Positions 1 through 5,911 are shown, numbered from the stretch's first letter. The stretch: DNA of 6,403 bases from Caryophanales bacterium UBA6768 (GCA_002453315.1 DKGO01000036.1:1-6403), one strand, 5' to 3'. Translations and numbers: made by a program. The notes: generated by a model not told the origin, from the sequence alone.

Positions 1-84
1 CGTTCCCTAGAAGGGACTTTTCTCGGTGGATGTCTGTACAGTGGTAAGCTTGCTGGAAAAGGAGTCGTTCAGTTTTTGCAATAA
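1..84 (+). CDS. C-terminal end of an unidentified protein (partial, 27 residues)
   Basis: Frame 1 is open from the first base to a TAA at 82-84 and gives 27 residues ending GKLAGKGVVQFLQ. The other two forward frames meet stops within about 45 bases, so this is the likely coding frame of a gene that starts before the window. The pattern GG-x3-SGK-x-AG is reminiscent of the C-terminal FAD-contacting end of some flavoprotein oxidoreductases, but 27 residues are too few to assign a family. A small hairpin at 4-16 lies inside this coding frame. Only 37 bases separate it from the next gene, so the two could be cotranscribed. Confidence 0.5.
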   Translation, partial: RSLEGTFLGGCLYSGKLAGKGVVQFLQ

Positions 85-121
85 TAATTAATGAAGTAGA
101 TTTAAAAGGGGGGATTTTAGA

Positions 122-277
122 ATGAAAACAAAAACTTTTAGATCAATGTTCAATCACGCGTTAGACAACAAAATTAATGCTTTCATACAACAACATCATA
201 TAGAAGTAGTGGATATTAAGTTTTCTGTTTCGATTTTTGATATAGGTGCGATGATTTTGTATAAAGAATCGGTGTAA
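122..277 (+). CDS. Cse60-like small sporulation protein (51 aa)
   Basis: ATG at 122 follows a near-ideal ribosome binding site, AAAGGGGGG at 105-113, with an 8-base spacer. The 51-residue product ends at TAA 275-277. Residues 27-37 (IEVVDIKFSVS) and 43-49 (AMILYKE) form two predicted beta strands, a pattern I recognise from the Spore_Cse60 family, whose B. subtilis member is a roughly 60-residue protein made during sporulation under sigma-E. The N-terminal half is a predicted helix. The function of the family is not known in detail. The linker between the strands is short, so the protein is a little smaller than usual. I looked for a sigma-E promoter upstream and found no convincing one. It is easily missed because of its length. 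The gene call is firm because of the ribosome binding site; the family assignment is recognition from memory, without an alignment. Confidence 0.7.
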   Translation: MKTKTFRSMFNHALDNKINAFIQQHHIEVVDIKFSVSIFDIGAMILYKESV

Positions 278-407
278 CGCTGCAATAGTAAAGCCTTATT
301 TAATTTGTTGTATTAATCTGTTAAAAATATTTTTCAGCTTACCCTTTCAAACCGATAAAAATGTTAATAAGTCATATTGGAAATTCAACGACGCTGTTTA
401 ATAATAC

Positions 408-436
408 TTGCTATCCCTTTAGTCACGTGATAAAGT
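408..436 (+). promoter_or_regulatory. Probable extended -10 promoter of secG
   Basis: TTGCTA at 408-413 and TAAAGT at 431-436 are separated by 17 bases, and TGA at 428-430 directly before the -10 box makes an extended -10 element. Transcription would start near 443, giving a leader of about 35 bases before secG. The -10 box matches consensus at only four of six positions, so the call rests on spacing, the TG motif and position. Confidence 0.45.
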
Positions 437-478
437 ATAGGATAGATATTTTGTTTGTGTAAGAGAGGAAGCGATTTG

Positions 479-709
479 ATGGCAACAGCAGTCAACGTAT
501 TATTAATTATTAATGCAATTATAATGGTTGTTTTCATTGTTTTACAGTCTGGAAAAAGTGCGGGATTATCCGGGGCGATTTCCGGCGGTGCAGAACAATT
601 ATTCGGTAAACAAAAAGCACGAGGATTAGATTTATTTTTACATCGTGGAACGGTCATAACAGCTACATTATTCTTTGTTCTCGCTTTTATTAGTGCATAT
701 GTTATTTAA
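479..709 (+). CDS. secG: Protein translocase subunit SecG (76 aa)
   Basis: SecG is the small auxiliary membrane subunit of the SecYEG channel and assists SecA-driven export. The 76-residue length equals that of B. subtilis SecG. Two hydrophobic segments (about residues 3-22 and 57-76) flank the highly conserved cytoplasmic loop, including [19 protein letters not shown] (22-40) and [11 protein letters not shown] (42-52). ATG 479 is chosen as the start because AGAGAGGAA at 462-470 is a good ribosome binding site at the right distance. An in-frame TTG at 455 would add eight residues not seen in the family and would place the binding site inside the gene. It has its own promoter upstream and a strong terminator downstream, so it is probably largely monocistronic, with est expressed by read-through or its own weak promoter. 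Confidence 0.96.
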   Translation: MATAVNVLLIINAIIMVVFIVLQSGKSAGLSGAISGGAEQLFGKQKARGLDLFLHRGTVITATLFFVLAFISAYVI

Positions 710-725
710 TAATTAATATGAAACT

Positions 726-759
726 TCCCTTATGACACTTGTGTGATAAGGGATTTTTT
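726..759 (+). terminator. Rho-independent terminator after secG
   Basis: TCCCTTAT at 726-733 pairs perfectly with ATAAGGGA at 746-753. The 12-base loop can fold further through CAC/GTG, and six T residues follow at 754-759. It starts 16 bases after the secG stop codon. Confidence 0.9.
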
Positions 760-800
760 AATTTATAAGTGGGAAAACTTTGACTAGTGAGGGGAAACAA

Positions 801-1547
801 TTGAAAATAAAACAACCAGAACCATTTTTATTTGAAGCAGGCTCAAGGGCAGTTCTATTATTACACGGGTTTACAGGTCATTCTGCAGATGTACGTATGC
901 TAGGTAGATTTTTGGAGAAAAAAGGATATACTTCTTATGCACCAATTTATCGTGGTCATGGTCTTACACCAGGAGACCTTGTAAAAACATCACCAGAAGA
1001 TTGGTGGGAGGATGCACAAAAGGCATTTCAATTTTTACAAGAAAAAGGTTATCAAGAAATAGCAGTTGCCGGCCTATCCATGGGAGCTGTATTTTCATTG
1101 AAATTAGCGTTAGAACAAAAAGTGAAGGCAGTCATTCCAATGTGTGCACCGATGATTTTTGATAATAAACATCGTTTGGAAAAAGCATTTCACTACTATG
1201 CGATCCATTTCAAAAAATCAGAAGGAAAAGATGAAGCAACGATAGAAATAGAGATCGAGTCACTGATGAAAGAAACAACTACAATTTTTCAATTGATTGC
1301 TATATCAAATGAACAATTGCGTGATCGTATAAATGAAATTACTTCACCGATTTTGATTGCTCAGGCAAGAAAAGATGTTGTCATTAATCCAGAAAGTGCT
1401 AATTATTTATATGATCATGTACAATCGGAACAAAAAAAGTTAATTTGGTATGAACAATCAGGTCATGTTGTGACAATCGGTCCGGAAAAGGAGCAGCTTC
1501 ATGAAGACATTTATACGTTTTTACAATCCCTAAATTGGGAACAATAA
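801..1547 (+). CDS. est: Monoacylglycerol lipase/carboxylesterase, Est30/YvaK type (248 aa)
   Basis: This alpha/beta hydrolase resembles Geobacillus Est30 and B. subtilis YvaK, cytoplasmic esterases acting on short- to medium-chain esters or monoacylglycerols. Numbering from the start chosen here, the nucleophile is Ser93 in GLSMG, the acid Asp192 in QARKD and the base His222 in SGHV; HGF at 22-24 contributes to the oxyanion hole. The cap region lies at about 110-165. TTG 801 is preferred because the ribosome binding site GAGGGG (789-794) sits 6 bases upstream and the product then begins LKIKQPEPFLF, as in the family, and has the family length of about 248. A TTG at 780 is in frame but precedes that binding site. 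The gene commonly sits between secG and rnr in Bacillus, although no link with RNA decay is known. No signal peptide is visible. Confidence 0.93.
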   Translation: MKIKQPEPFLFEAGSRAVLLLHGFTGHSADVRMLGRFLEKKGYTSYAPIYRGHGLTPGDLVKTSPEDWWEDAQKAFQFLQEKGYQEIAVAGLSMGAVFSLKLALEQKVKAVIPMCAPMIFDNKHRLEKAFHYYAIHFKKSEGKDEATIEIEIESLMKETTTIFQLIAISNEQLRDRINEITSPILIAQARKDVVINPESANYLYDHVQSEQKKLIWYEQSGHVVTIGPEKEQLHEDIYTFLQSLNWEQ

Positions 1548-1589
1548 TAAACATACAACAAAGAGCTACATTGAAAGAAGGTGAAATGA

Positions 1590-3719
1590 ATGGAAAATAC
1601 ATTACAAAAAGATATTATTACATTTTTACAAGAAAGTGGGACAAAACCATTACTCATTCAAGAAATAGAAGAGGCTTTTGAATTCACATCTTCCGAAGAA
1701 TTTAAACAACTTGTCATCGCATTGACTGAATTAGAAGAACATGGTCTGCTGGTTCGGACGCGAAAAAACCGCTATGGTTTACCGGAAAAAATGAATTTAA
1801 TTCGGGGTAAAATAGAAATGAACCGTAAAGGATTTGCTTTCTTAATTCCCGAAGATGAGACACAAGATGATATTTATATTCACTCATCTGATTTAGATTC
1901 AGCCATGCACAATGATAAAGTGATTGTTCGGATAGAAAGAAAAAAGTCCTTTGATAAACGGACAGAGGGAGTTGTCATTCGGATTGTTGAAAGGGCTGTT
2001 CAACAAATAGTTGGAACGTTTGAATTAAGTCGATCATTTGGCTTTGTCATTCCTGATGATACGAGAATGGCGCATGATATTTTCATACCTAAGGAACAAA
2101 TTAATGGGGCAGTGACAGGTCATAAAGTTATTGTAGACATTACATCCTATCCGGAAGAGCGAAAAAGTGCCGAAGGAATGGTGACACAAATTTTAGGCCA
2201 TAAAAATGATCCCGGTGTTGATATTTTATCAATTATTTATAAACATGGGATCAAATTGGACTTCCCTGAAAGTGTCTTAGAACATGCGGCGAATGTGCCT
2301 GAGGAGATTACAGCTGACGATCTTAATGGTCGCCGTGATTTGCGCGAGGAACAAATCGTTACGATTGACGGTGCTGATGCAAAAGATTTGGATGATGCGG
2401 TAAGAGTGGAGCAATTGGACAACGGGAATTTTTTATTAGGAGTTTACATTGCCGATGTTAGTTATTACGTAGATGAAGGATCTGCTATTGACAAAGAAGC
2501 ATCGGAGCGGGGGACAAGTGTTTATTTAGTTGATCGGGTTATTCCGATGATCCCCCATCGCCTATCAAACGGAATTTGTTCATTGAATCGTGGAGTAGAT
2601 CGACTGACATTAAGCTGTGAAATGGAAATTAATGATCGAGGTGAAATTGTCGGTCATGAAATTTTTCAAGCGGTCATTAGAACGACGGAACGAATGACAT
2701 ATGAAGCTGTGAATAAAATTTTAGTCGATGATGATGAATCACTTAAGAAACAATATGCTGAATTAACCCCGATGTTCAAAAGGATGGAAAAATTAGCACA
2801 AATTTTACGACGAAAACGAATGAAACGTGGTGCGATTGATTTTGACTTTAAAGAGGCAAAAGTGTTAGTTGATGAAGATGGAAAAGCGGAAGATGTTGTC
2901 ATTCGTGAACGTTCTGTCGGTGAAAAACTCATTGAAGAATTTATGTTATGTGCGAATGAAACAATCGCAGAACATTTCCATTGGATGGATGTACCTTTTA
3001 TCCATCGGATTCACGAAGCACCTGATGAAGGAAAGTTGGAACATTTTTTTCAGTTTTTAGCTAGTCTTGGAATCATTGTAAAGGGAACAACAAATGATGT
3101 TCATCCATTAGAACTACAAAAAGTATTAGAACGTGTCAAAGGTGAAAAAGAAGAATTAGTTATTTCTAAATTAATGCTTCGTTCAATGAAACAGGCAAAA
3201 TATGACCCAACGAGTATTGGGCATTTCGGATTGTCGACGGAATTTTATACACATTTTACGTCACCAATCCGACGTTATCCAGATTTAACGGTCCATCGAC
3301 TTATTCGCACATATTTATTGCATGGTGATTTAAACGATAAGACTTTAAGTAAATGGAAAAAATTATTACCTTTAATCGCAAAACACTCATCAGCAATGGA
3401 ACGTGCTGCCATTGAAACAGAACGAGATGTCGATGATTTAAAGAAGGCAGAATATATGTTAGATAAAATAGGCGAAACATTTACTGGTATTATTGGTTCC
3501 GTCACAAGCTTTGGTTTATTTGTGGAACTTGATAATACGGTAGAGGGACTTGTCCATGTGAGTTACATGACAGATGACTATTACCATTTTTCCGAACAAC
3601 ATCATGCATTAATTGGCGAACGAACTGGAAAAGTGTATCGAATTGGTGAAGAAGTCGAAGTTCGGGTAATTAATGTGAATATGGAAGAGCATGCCATCGA
3701 TTTTGAGCTAGTAGATTAA
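1590..3719 (+). CDS. rnr: Ribonuclease R, 3'-5' exoribonuclease (709 aa)
   Basis: RNase R processively degrades structured RNA from the 3' end and takes part in rRNA, mRNA and non-stop mRNA turnover. Domains in order: winged-helix-like N-terminus (about 5-65), two cold-shock domains (about 70-130 and 140-200), the RNB catalytic domain (about 245-580) and an S1 domain (about 626-708). The RNB signature [14 protein letters not shown] (258-271) supplies the metal-binding aspartates Asp260, Asp266, Asp268 and Asp269, equivalent to Asp272/278/280/281 of E. coli RNase [12 protein letters not shown] (556-566) is the second RNB hallmark. ATG 1590 follows AAGGTGA (1578-1584). The gap to est is 42 bases and to smpB 75 bases, so the three are probably cotranscribed. 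Unusually, the protein stops at DFELVD directly after the S1 domain, without the lysine-rich tail of many RNase R proteins (B. subtilis, as I recall it, is near 780 residues). Confidence 0.98.
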   Translation: MENTLQKDIITFLQESGTKPLLIQEIEEAFEFTSSEEFKQLVIALTELEEHGLLVRTRKNRYGLPEKMNLIRGKIEMNRKGFAFLIPEDETQDDIYIHSSDLDSAMHNDKVIVRIERKKSFDKRTEGVVIRIVERAVQQIVGTFELSRSFGFVIPDDTRMAHDIFIPKEQINGAVTGHKVIVDITSYPEERKSAEGMVTQILGHKNDPGVDILSIIYKHGIKLDFPESVLEHAANVPEEITADDLNGRRDLREEQIVTIDGADAKDLDDAVRVEQLDNGNFLLGVYIADVSYYVDEGSAIDKEASERGTSVYLVDRVIPMIPHRLSNGICSLNRGVDRLTLSCEMEINDRGEIVGHEIFQAVIRTTERMTYEAVNKILVDDDESLKKQYAELTPMFKRMEKLAQILRRKRMKRGAIDFDFKEAKVLVDEDGKAEDVVIRERSVGEKLIEEFMLCANETIAEHFHWMDVPFIHRIHEAPDEGKLEHFFQFLASLGIIVKGTTNDVHPLELQKVLERVKGEKEELVISKLMLRSMKQAKYDPTSIGHFGLSTEFYTHFTSPIRRYPDLTVHRLIRTYLLHGDLNDKTLSKWKKLLPLIAKHSSAMERAAIETERDVDDLKKAEYMLDKIGETFTGIIGSVTSFGLFVELDNTVEGLVHVSYMTDDYYHFSEQHHALIGERTGKVYRIGEEVEVRVINVNMEEHAIDFELVD

Positions 3720-3794
3720 ATGAATATTAAAAAAGAGATGATTTTTCGTGAAAATTTTAAAATGGGATAAAATGATTTAGGGGGAACGAAAGTA

Positions 3795-4259
3795 ATGTCT
3801 AAACGAAATGATAAACCAATTGCACAAAATCGGAGAGCTTCCCACGATTATTTTATTGAAGAGACCTATGAGGCGGGTATTGTGTTAAAAGGAACAGAAA
3901 TTAAATCAATTCGAGCAGGAAGGGTTAGTTTAAAGGATGCTCACTGCCGAATAGTTAATGGGGAAGCTGAACTCATTAATATGCATATTGCCACTTATGA
4001 GCAAGGAAACCGATTTAATCACGACCCGACAAGAACGAGGAAACTATTGCTGCATCGAAAAGAAATAAACAAATTAATCGGTTTAACGAATCAAAAGGGA
4101 TATACGTTAGTCCCGTTAAAGCTCTATGTAAAAAATGGCTTTGCTAAAGTGTTAATTGGTTTAGGAAAAGGGAAAAAGCAACATGATAAACGAGAAGATT
4201 TGAAACAAAAGCAAATGAAACGTGATATTGACCGGGCAATGAAAGAGATTAATCAGTAA
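3795..4259 (+). CDS. smpB: SsrA-binding protein SmpB (154 aa)
   Basis: SmpB binds the tRNA-like domain of tmRNA and delivers it to stalled ribosomes, where its basic tail reads the empty mRNA channel. The protein is full length. Conserved blocks are [13 protein letters not shown] (28-40) and the segment around [10 protein letters not shown] (62-71), followed by [15 protein letters not shown] (77-91) and [15 protein letters not shown] (105-119) in the OB-fold. The C-terminal tail from about residue 123 ([13 protein letters not shown]) is rich in lysine and arginine and should become helical on the ribosome. ATG 3795 follows AGGGGG at 3779-3784 with a 10-base spacer. Its RNA partner ssrA begins 147 bases downstream on the same strand from a separate promoter. 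SmpB contacts the T arm and elbow region of tmRNA, exactly the part interrupted by the intron at 4744-5035, so unspliced RNA should be a poor partner (inference). Confidence 0.98.
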   Translation: MSKRNDKPIAQNRRASHDYFIEETYEAGIVLKGTEIKSIRAGRVSLKDAHCRIVNGEAELINMHIATYEQGNRFNHDPTRTRKLLLHRKEINKLIGLTNQKGYTLVPLKLYVKNGFAKVLIGLGKGKKQHDKREDLKQKQMKRDIDRAMKEINQ

Positions 4260-4317
4260 ATTTAACGTGTTGGAAAACTTTTGTCGAAAATACAATAATT
4301 GTTTTTAAGCCAGCACC

Positions 4318-4345
4318 TTGAATTAGAATGTGTTTATGTTATACT
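4318..4345 (+). promoter_or_regulatory. Promoter of ssrA
   Basis: TTGAAT (4318-4323) and TATACT (4340-4345) are separated by 16 bases, with TGT at 4337-4339 making an extended -10. This is a strong sigma-A type promoter, as expected for an abundant RNA. Initiation would fall near 4352, giving a leader of about 55 bases before the mature tmRNA 5' end at 4407. No clear terminator separates smpB from this promoter. Confidence 0.8.
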
Positions 4346-4351
4346 TAATGG

Positions 4352-4393
4352 TGCACATGAATTGTGTGCATTAGCTCATCTCATGTCGAGATG
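4352..4393 (+). other. Two stem-loops in the pre-tmRNA 5' leader
   Basis: TGCACA at 4352-4357 pairs with TGTGCA at 4365-4370, and CATCTC at 4377-4382 pairs with GAGATG at 4388-4393 around an ATGTC loop. Both fall between the predicted transcription start and the mature 5' end at 4407, where RNase P should cut. They may shape or protect the leader. Their formation is inferred from base pairing only. Confidence 0.45.
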
Positions 4394-4492
4394 CCTTCTA
4401 TTTAAAGGGGACGTTTCGGATTCGACAGGGGTAGGTTGAGCTTGGGTGGCGCGTCGAGGTGACGGCTCGTAAAACGTCAAACGCCTTTAACT

Positions 4493-4525
4493 GGCAAAGA
4501 AGAAAATTTCGCTTTAGCTGCTTAA
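4493..4525 (+). other. tmRNA tag-peptide reading frame
   Basis: From the resume codon GGC at 4493 the frame reads GKEENFALAA and stops at TAA 4523-4525. With the alanine carried by the tmRNA itself the tag is AGKEENFALAA, 11 residues. The ALAA end is the typical recognition signal for ClpXP. The resume codon is placed by analogy with the B. subtilis tag, which begins AGK and is 15 residues long, so this tag is shorter. Confidence 0.88.
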
Positions 4526-4743
4526 TTGCACTAAAGGACTCTTCCGGTTATCTCCCGTGTAATCGTGCAAGAGTCTCACTAATAGCGGGATAAACATTCA
4601 TCCTCCGTCTGCGGATAGAGTGTTGAAACCAATCAGACTAGCTGTTTGGAAGCCTGTTGGTAGGCCGACAAACATGCGAAAGATAATATACCAACTACAC
4701 GTGTAGAAGCTTAAGTGGCAATATCCTTGGACGTGGGTTCAAT

Positions 4744-5035
4744 TAGTAAAATAGTTGCCTTTTGTAGTAATACAAAAGTGAAAATTCGGCTTTATCGGTG
4801 AAACCTAAGTTGTTTTTTGATTTAAACTAGAACAATAAGGCAATACCGAGTGGTATGTGGAGCAATCCAACAGCCATGTATCGACTTATAGGCTGCCTGC
4901 GTTCGAGGTAGTACTAGGATACAGAATGATATTCCAAAATGGAATAAATATATATTTTGTATAAGACGCCGAGGAACCTATCAATGGTAGGTTCAAGATA
5001 TAGTCAGTGCCATCTCGAAAGAATGGAAGAGCACG
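4744..5035 (+). ncRNA. Group I self-splicing intron in the tmRNA T-loop (292 nt, IA-like)
   Basis: All paired elements can be found by hand. P1: 4740-4745 with 4752-4757, with U4743-G4754 at the 5' splice site. P2: 4759-4766/4771-4778, GUAA loop. P3: 4786-4790/4968-4972. P4: CGGUG 4796-4800/UACCG 4844-4848. P5: CCU 4804-4806/AGG 4838-4840, extended by 4809-4814/4831-4836. P6: GGU 4852-4854/GCC 4873-4875. P6a: 4858-4861/4866-4869, GCAA loop. P7: GACU 4883-4886/AGUC 5002-5005 plus U4881-A5006, with C4882 bulged. P7.1: 4893-4898/4906-4911. P7.2: 4919-4927/4954-4962, with inner 4930-4935/4941-4946. P8: 4974-4980/4988-4994. J8/7 is AAGAUA. P9: 5010-5016/5021-5026, one bulged C, GAAA loop. Terminal G is 5035. 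P7.1/P7.2 point to subgroup IA. No ORF of useful length lies inside, so there is no homing endonuclease. P10 is not evident beyond a single pair. Splicing itself is inferred. Confidence 0.95.
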
Positions 5036-5076
5036 TCCCACCGTCTCCATAATTGAATTTCATATCAATCATTGTC

Positions 5077-5102
5077 AAAACCCTTGGTATCAGGGGTTTT
5101 TT
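5077..5102 (+). terminator. Rho-independent terminator of ssrA
   Basis: AAAACCCTT at 5077-5085 pairs with AGGGGTTTT at 5092-5100 (one T-G pair) around a six-base loop, and the T run continues to 5102. It lies 28 bases after the mature tmRNA end, so the primary transcript has a short 3' trailer to be removed by nucleases. Confidence 0.88.
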
Positions 5103-5210
5103 GATTTGGTTAAAATGCGAGTGGTGTCATGTCAATGACGGTAGGTTTACTTATTTCAGTATAGAATTGATTATATAAATTGTATATAGAAAAGTGGAAG
5201 CAATCCACTA

Positions 5211-5241
5211 GATGCATTGAGAGCAAAAAGTCTAACGCTGG
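5211..5241 (+). repeat. Left flanking direct repeat of the array
   Basis: This segment begins GATGCATT and contains AAAAAGTCTAA. It aligns without gaps to 5572-5602, with about 25 of 31 bases identical by my count. The two copies bracket the tandem array and are not part of the 52-base unit. Confidence 0.65.
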
Positions 5242-5258
5242 GATCTCCCACATATGTA

Positions 5259-5568
5259 AGGGAGTCGTTGACCGTAATGAAAAGTGTGATTTTGCGAAAA
5301 TGACTGCATCAGGGGGTTGTTGACGTAATGAAAAGAGTGATTATGCGAAAATGGTTACATCAAGAGGGTCGTTGACGTAATGGAAAGTGTGATTATGCAA
5401 AAATGGTTACATCAAGAGGGTTGTTGACGTAATGAAAAGTGTGATTTTGCGAAAATGACTGCATCAGGGGGTTGTTGACGTAATGAAAAGAGTGATTATG
5501 CGAAAATGGTTACATCAAGAGGGTCGTTGTCGTAATGAAAAGTGTGATTTAGCAAAAATGACTGCATC
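5259..5568 (+). repeat. Six-copy tandem repeat array, 51-52 bp units
   Basis: Units lie at 5259-5310, 5311-5362, 5363-5414, 5415-5465, 5466-5517 and 5518-5568. Each has a GGG-rich start, then GTTGACGTAATG, AAAAG-GTGATT, GC-AAAATG and a CATC end. There is a higher-order period of 155 bases: units 4-6 repeat units 1-3, and 5311-5374 equals 5466-5529 exactly. The array therefore grew by duplication of a three-unit block. Neither 52 nor 155 is a multiple of three and each unit has stop codons, so it is not one coding repeat. There are no unique spacers, so it is not CRISPR. Function unknown. Confidence 0.93.
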
Positions 5569-5571
5569 TTG

Positions 5572-5602
5572 GATGCATTTAGGAAAAAAAGTCTAATGCA
5601 GG
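5572..5602 (+). repeat. Right flanking direct repeat of the array
   Basis: Partner of 5211-5241, sharing GATGCATT and AAAAAGTCTAA at the same spacing. Its first six bases, GATGCA (5572-5577), also pair with TGCATC (5563-5568) at the end of the last unit around a TTG loop, making a perfect 6-bp hairpin at the array boundary. Confidence 0.65.
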
Positions 5603-5791
5603 ATTGGATTGATTGAATTGAATGTAGTAAATGAAAAAGAAAAAGGGCAAGGGTAAGAGGAATAGTAGTAGTAAAGTATTAGAAGTTTCCAATTCGATTA
5701 TTTTATAGCTAATATATGTGTATTTAAAACTGTGGTCAATCTCCCACTTTCTACATACATATTCATTTTTATTTATAAATTACTAAAAGTG

Positions 5792-5829
5792 CCCAACACC
5801 TTGATAGTATAAGGATTGGGTAATTTTTT
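5792..5829 (+). terminator. Terminator-like hairpin without an upstream gene
   Basis: CCCAA (5792-5796) pairs with TTGGG (5816-5820) and CCTT (5799-5802) with AAGG (5811-5814), separated by a small CA/A internal loop. Six T residues at 5824-5829 follow after TAA. The shape fits a plus-strand terminator, yet the nearest plus-strand gene (ssrA) already ends at its own terminator about 700 bases upstream. Confidence 0.65.
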
Positions 5830-5902
5830 CATTCATATTATTTACATATTATGTTGAAAATCTATACAAAAACTACATTTTAGATAATTTTTGCATGTTT
5901 TG

Positions 5903-5911
5903 TGGTATACT
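5903..5911 (+). promoter_or_regulatory. Possible extended -10 promoter of the PAS gene
   Basis: TGGTATACT is a TGn-extended -10 element with five of six bases of the TATAAT box. No good -35 box sits at the standard distance; TTGCAT at 5891-5896 is too close for this -10 and would serve a TATACA at 5912-5917 only with a 15-base spacer. The leader to the PAS gene would be about 90 bases. Confidence 0.4.

Larger units (their letters stand above)
4407..5049 (+). ncRNA. ssrA: tmRNA gene, interrupted by a group I intron
   Basis: tmRNA acts as both tRNA-Ala and mRNA in trans-translation, releasing stalled ribosomes and tagging the nascent protein. The 5' end GGGGACG (4407-4413) pairs with CGTCTCC (5042-5048) as the 7-bp acceptor stem, with A5049 as discriminator, and the conserved TTCGGATTCGACAGGG segment follows the 5' strand. 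Helix P2 can form from GAGCTT (4438-4443) and AAGCTT (4707-4712). The T stem is GTGGG (4733-4737) with CCCAC (5037-5041), but its loop is split by intron 4744-5035. Exons are 4407-4743 and 5036-5049. The spliced RNA would be 351 nt before CCA addition, close to the usual size in Bacillus. CCA is not encoded, since TAA follows A5049, so it must be added by CCA-adding enzyme. The tag reading frame is at 4493-4525. The gene has its own promoter and terminator. Confidence 0.97.

Noticed and set aside
2..21. Terminator-like hairpin at the window start
   Set aside because: The stem is 5 bp with a 3-base loop and a short T run, and it lies inside an open coding frame ending at 84.
455..478. TTG at 455 as the secG start
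   Set aside because: It adds eight residues absent from the family and would place the ribosome binding site (462-470) inside the gene; ATG 479 is well placed.
385..657. Minus-strand ORF of 90 codons over secG, and similar minus-strand ORFs over est and rnr
   Set aside because: They overlap firmly identified genes on the opposite strand, have no recognisable domains and no good ribosome binding sites.
780..800. TTG at 780 as the est start
   Set aside because: The strong GAGGGG site at 789-794 serves TTG 801, which also gives the normal family N-terminus and length.
4283..4307. Possible smpB terminator (ACAA/TTGT with T run)
   Set aside because: Only four A/T-rich pairs close a 3-base loop, too weak to terminate; read-through towards ssrA is possible.
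4744..5035. Homing endonuclease gene inside the intron
   Set aside because: No reading frame of useful length on either strand; all 292 nt are used by the ribozyme fold.
4733..5049. ssrA as a disrupted pseudogene
   Set aside because: The interruption has a complete group I fold with correct splice-site features, and exon joining restores every tRNA-like helix. A random insertion would not do so.
5259..5568. CRISPR array
   Set aside because: Units are contiguous 51-52 bp repeats without unique spacers, and no cas genes are present.
5631..5708. 25-residue lysine-rich ORF beginning MKKKKGKGKR
   Set aside because: It has no ribosome binding site and its composition follows a purine-rich stretch; too short to support as a gene.
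5240..5746. TCTCCCAC at 5245 and 5739 as duplicated attachment sites of ssrA
   Set aside because: Eight bases match by chance in a 900-bp region, and the longer ssrA 3' sequence is not repeated.
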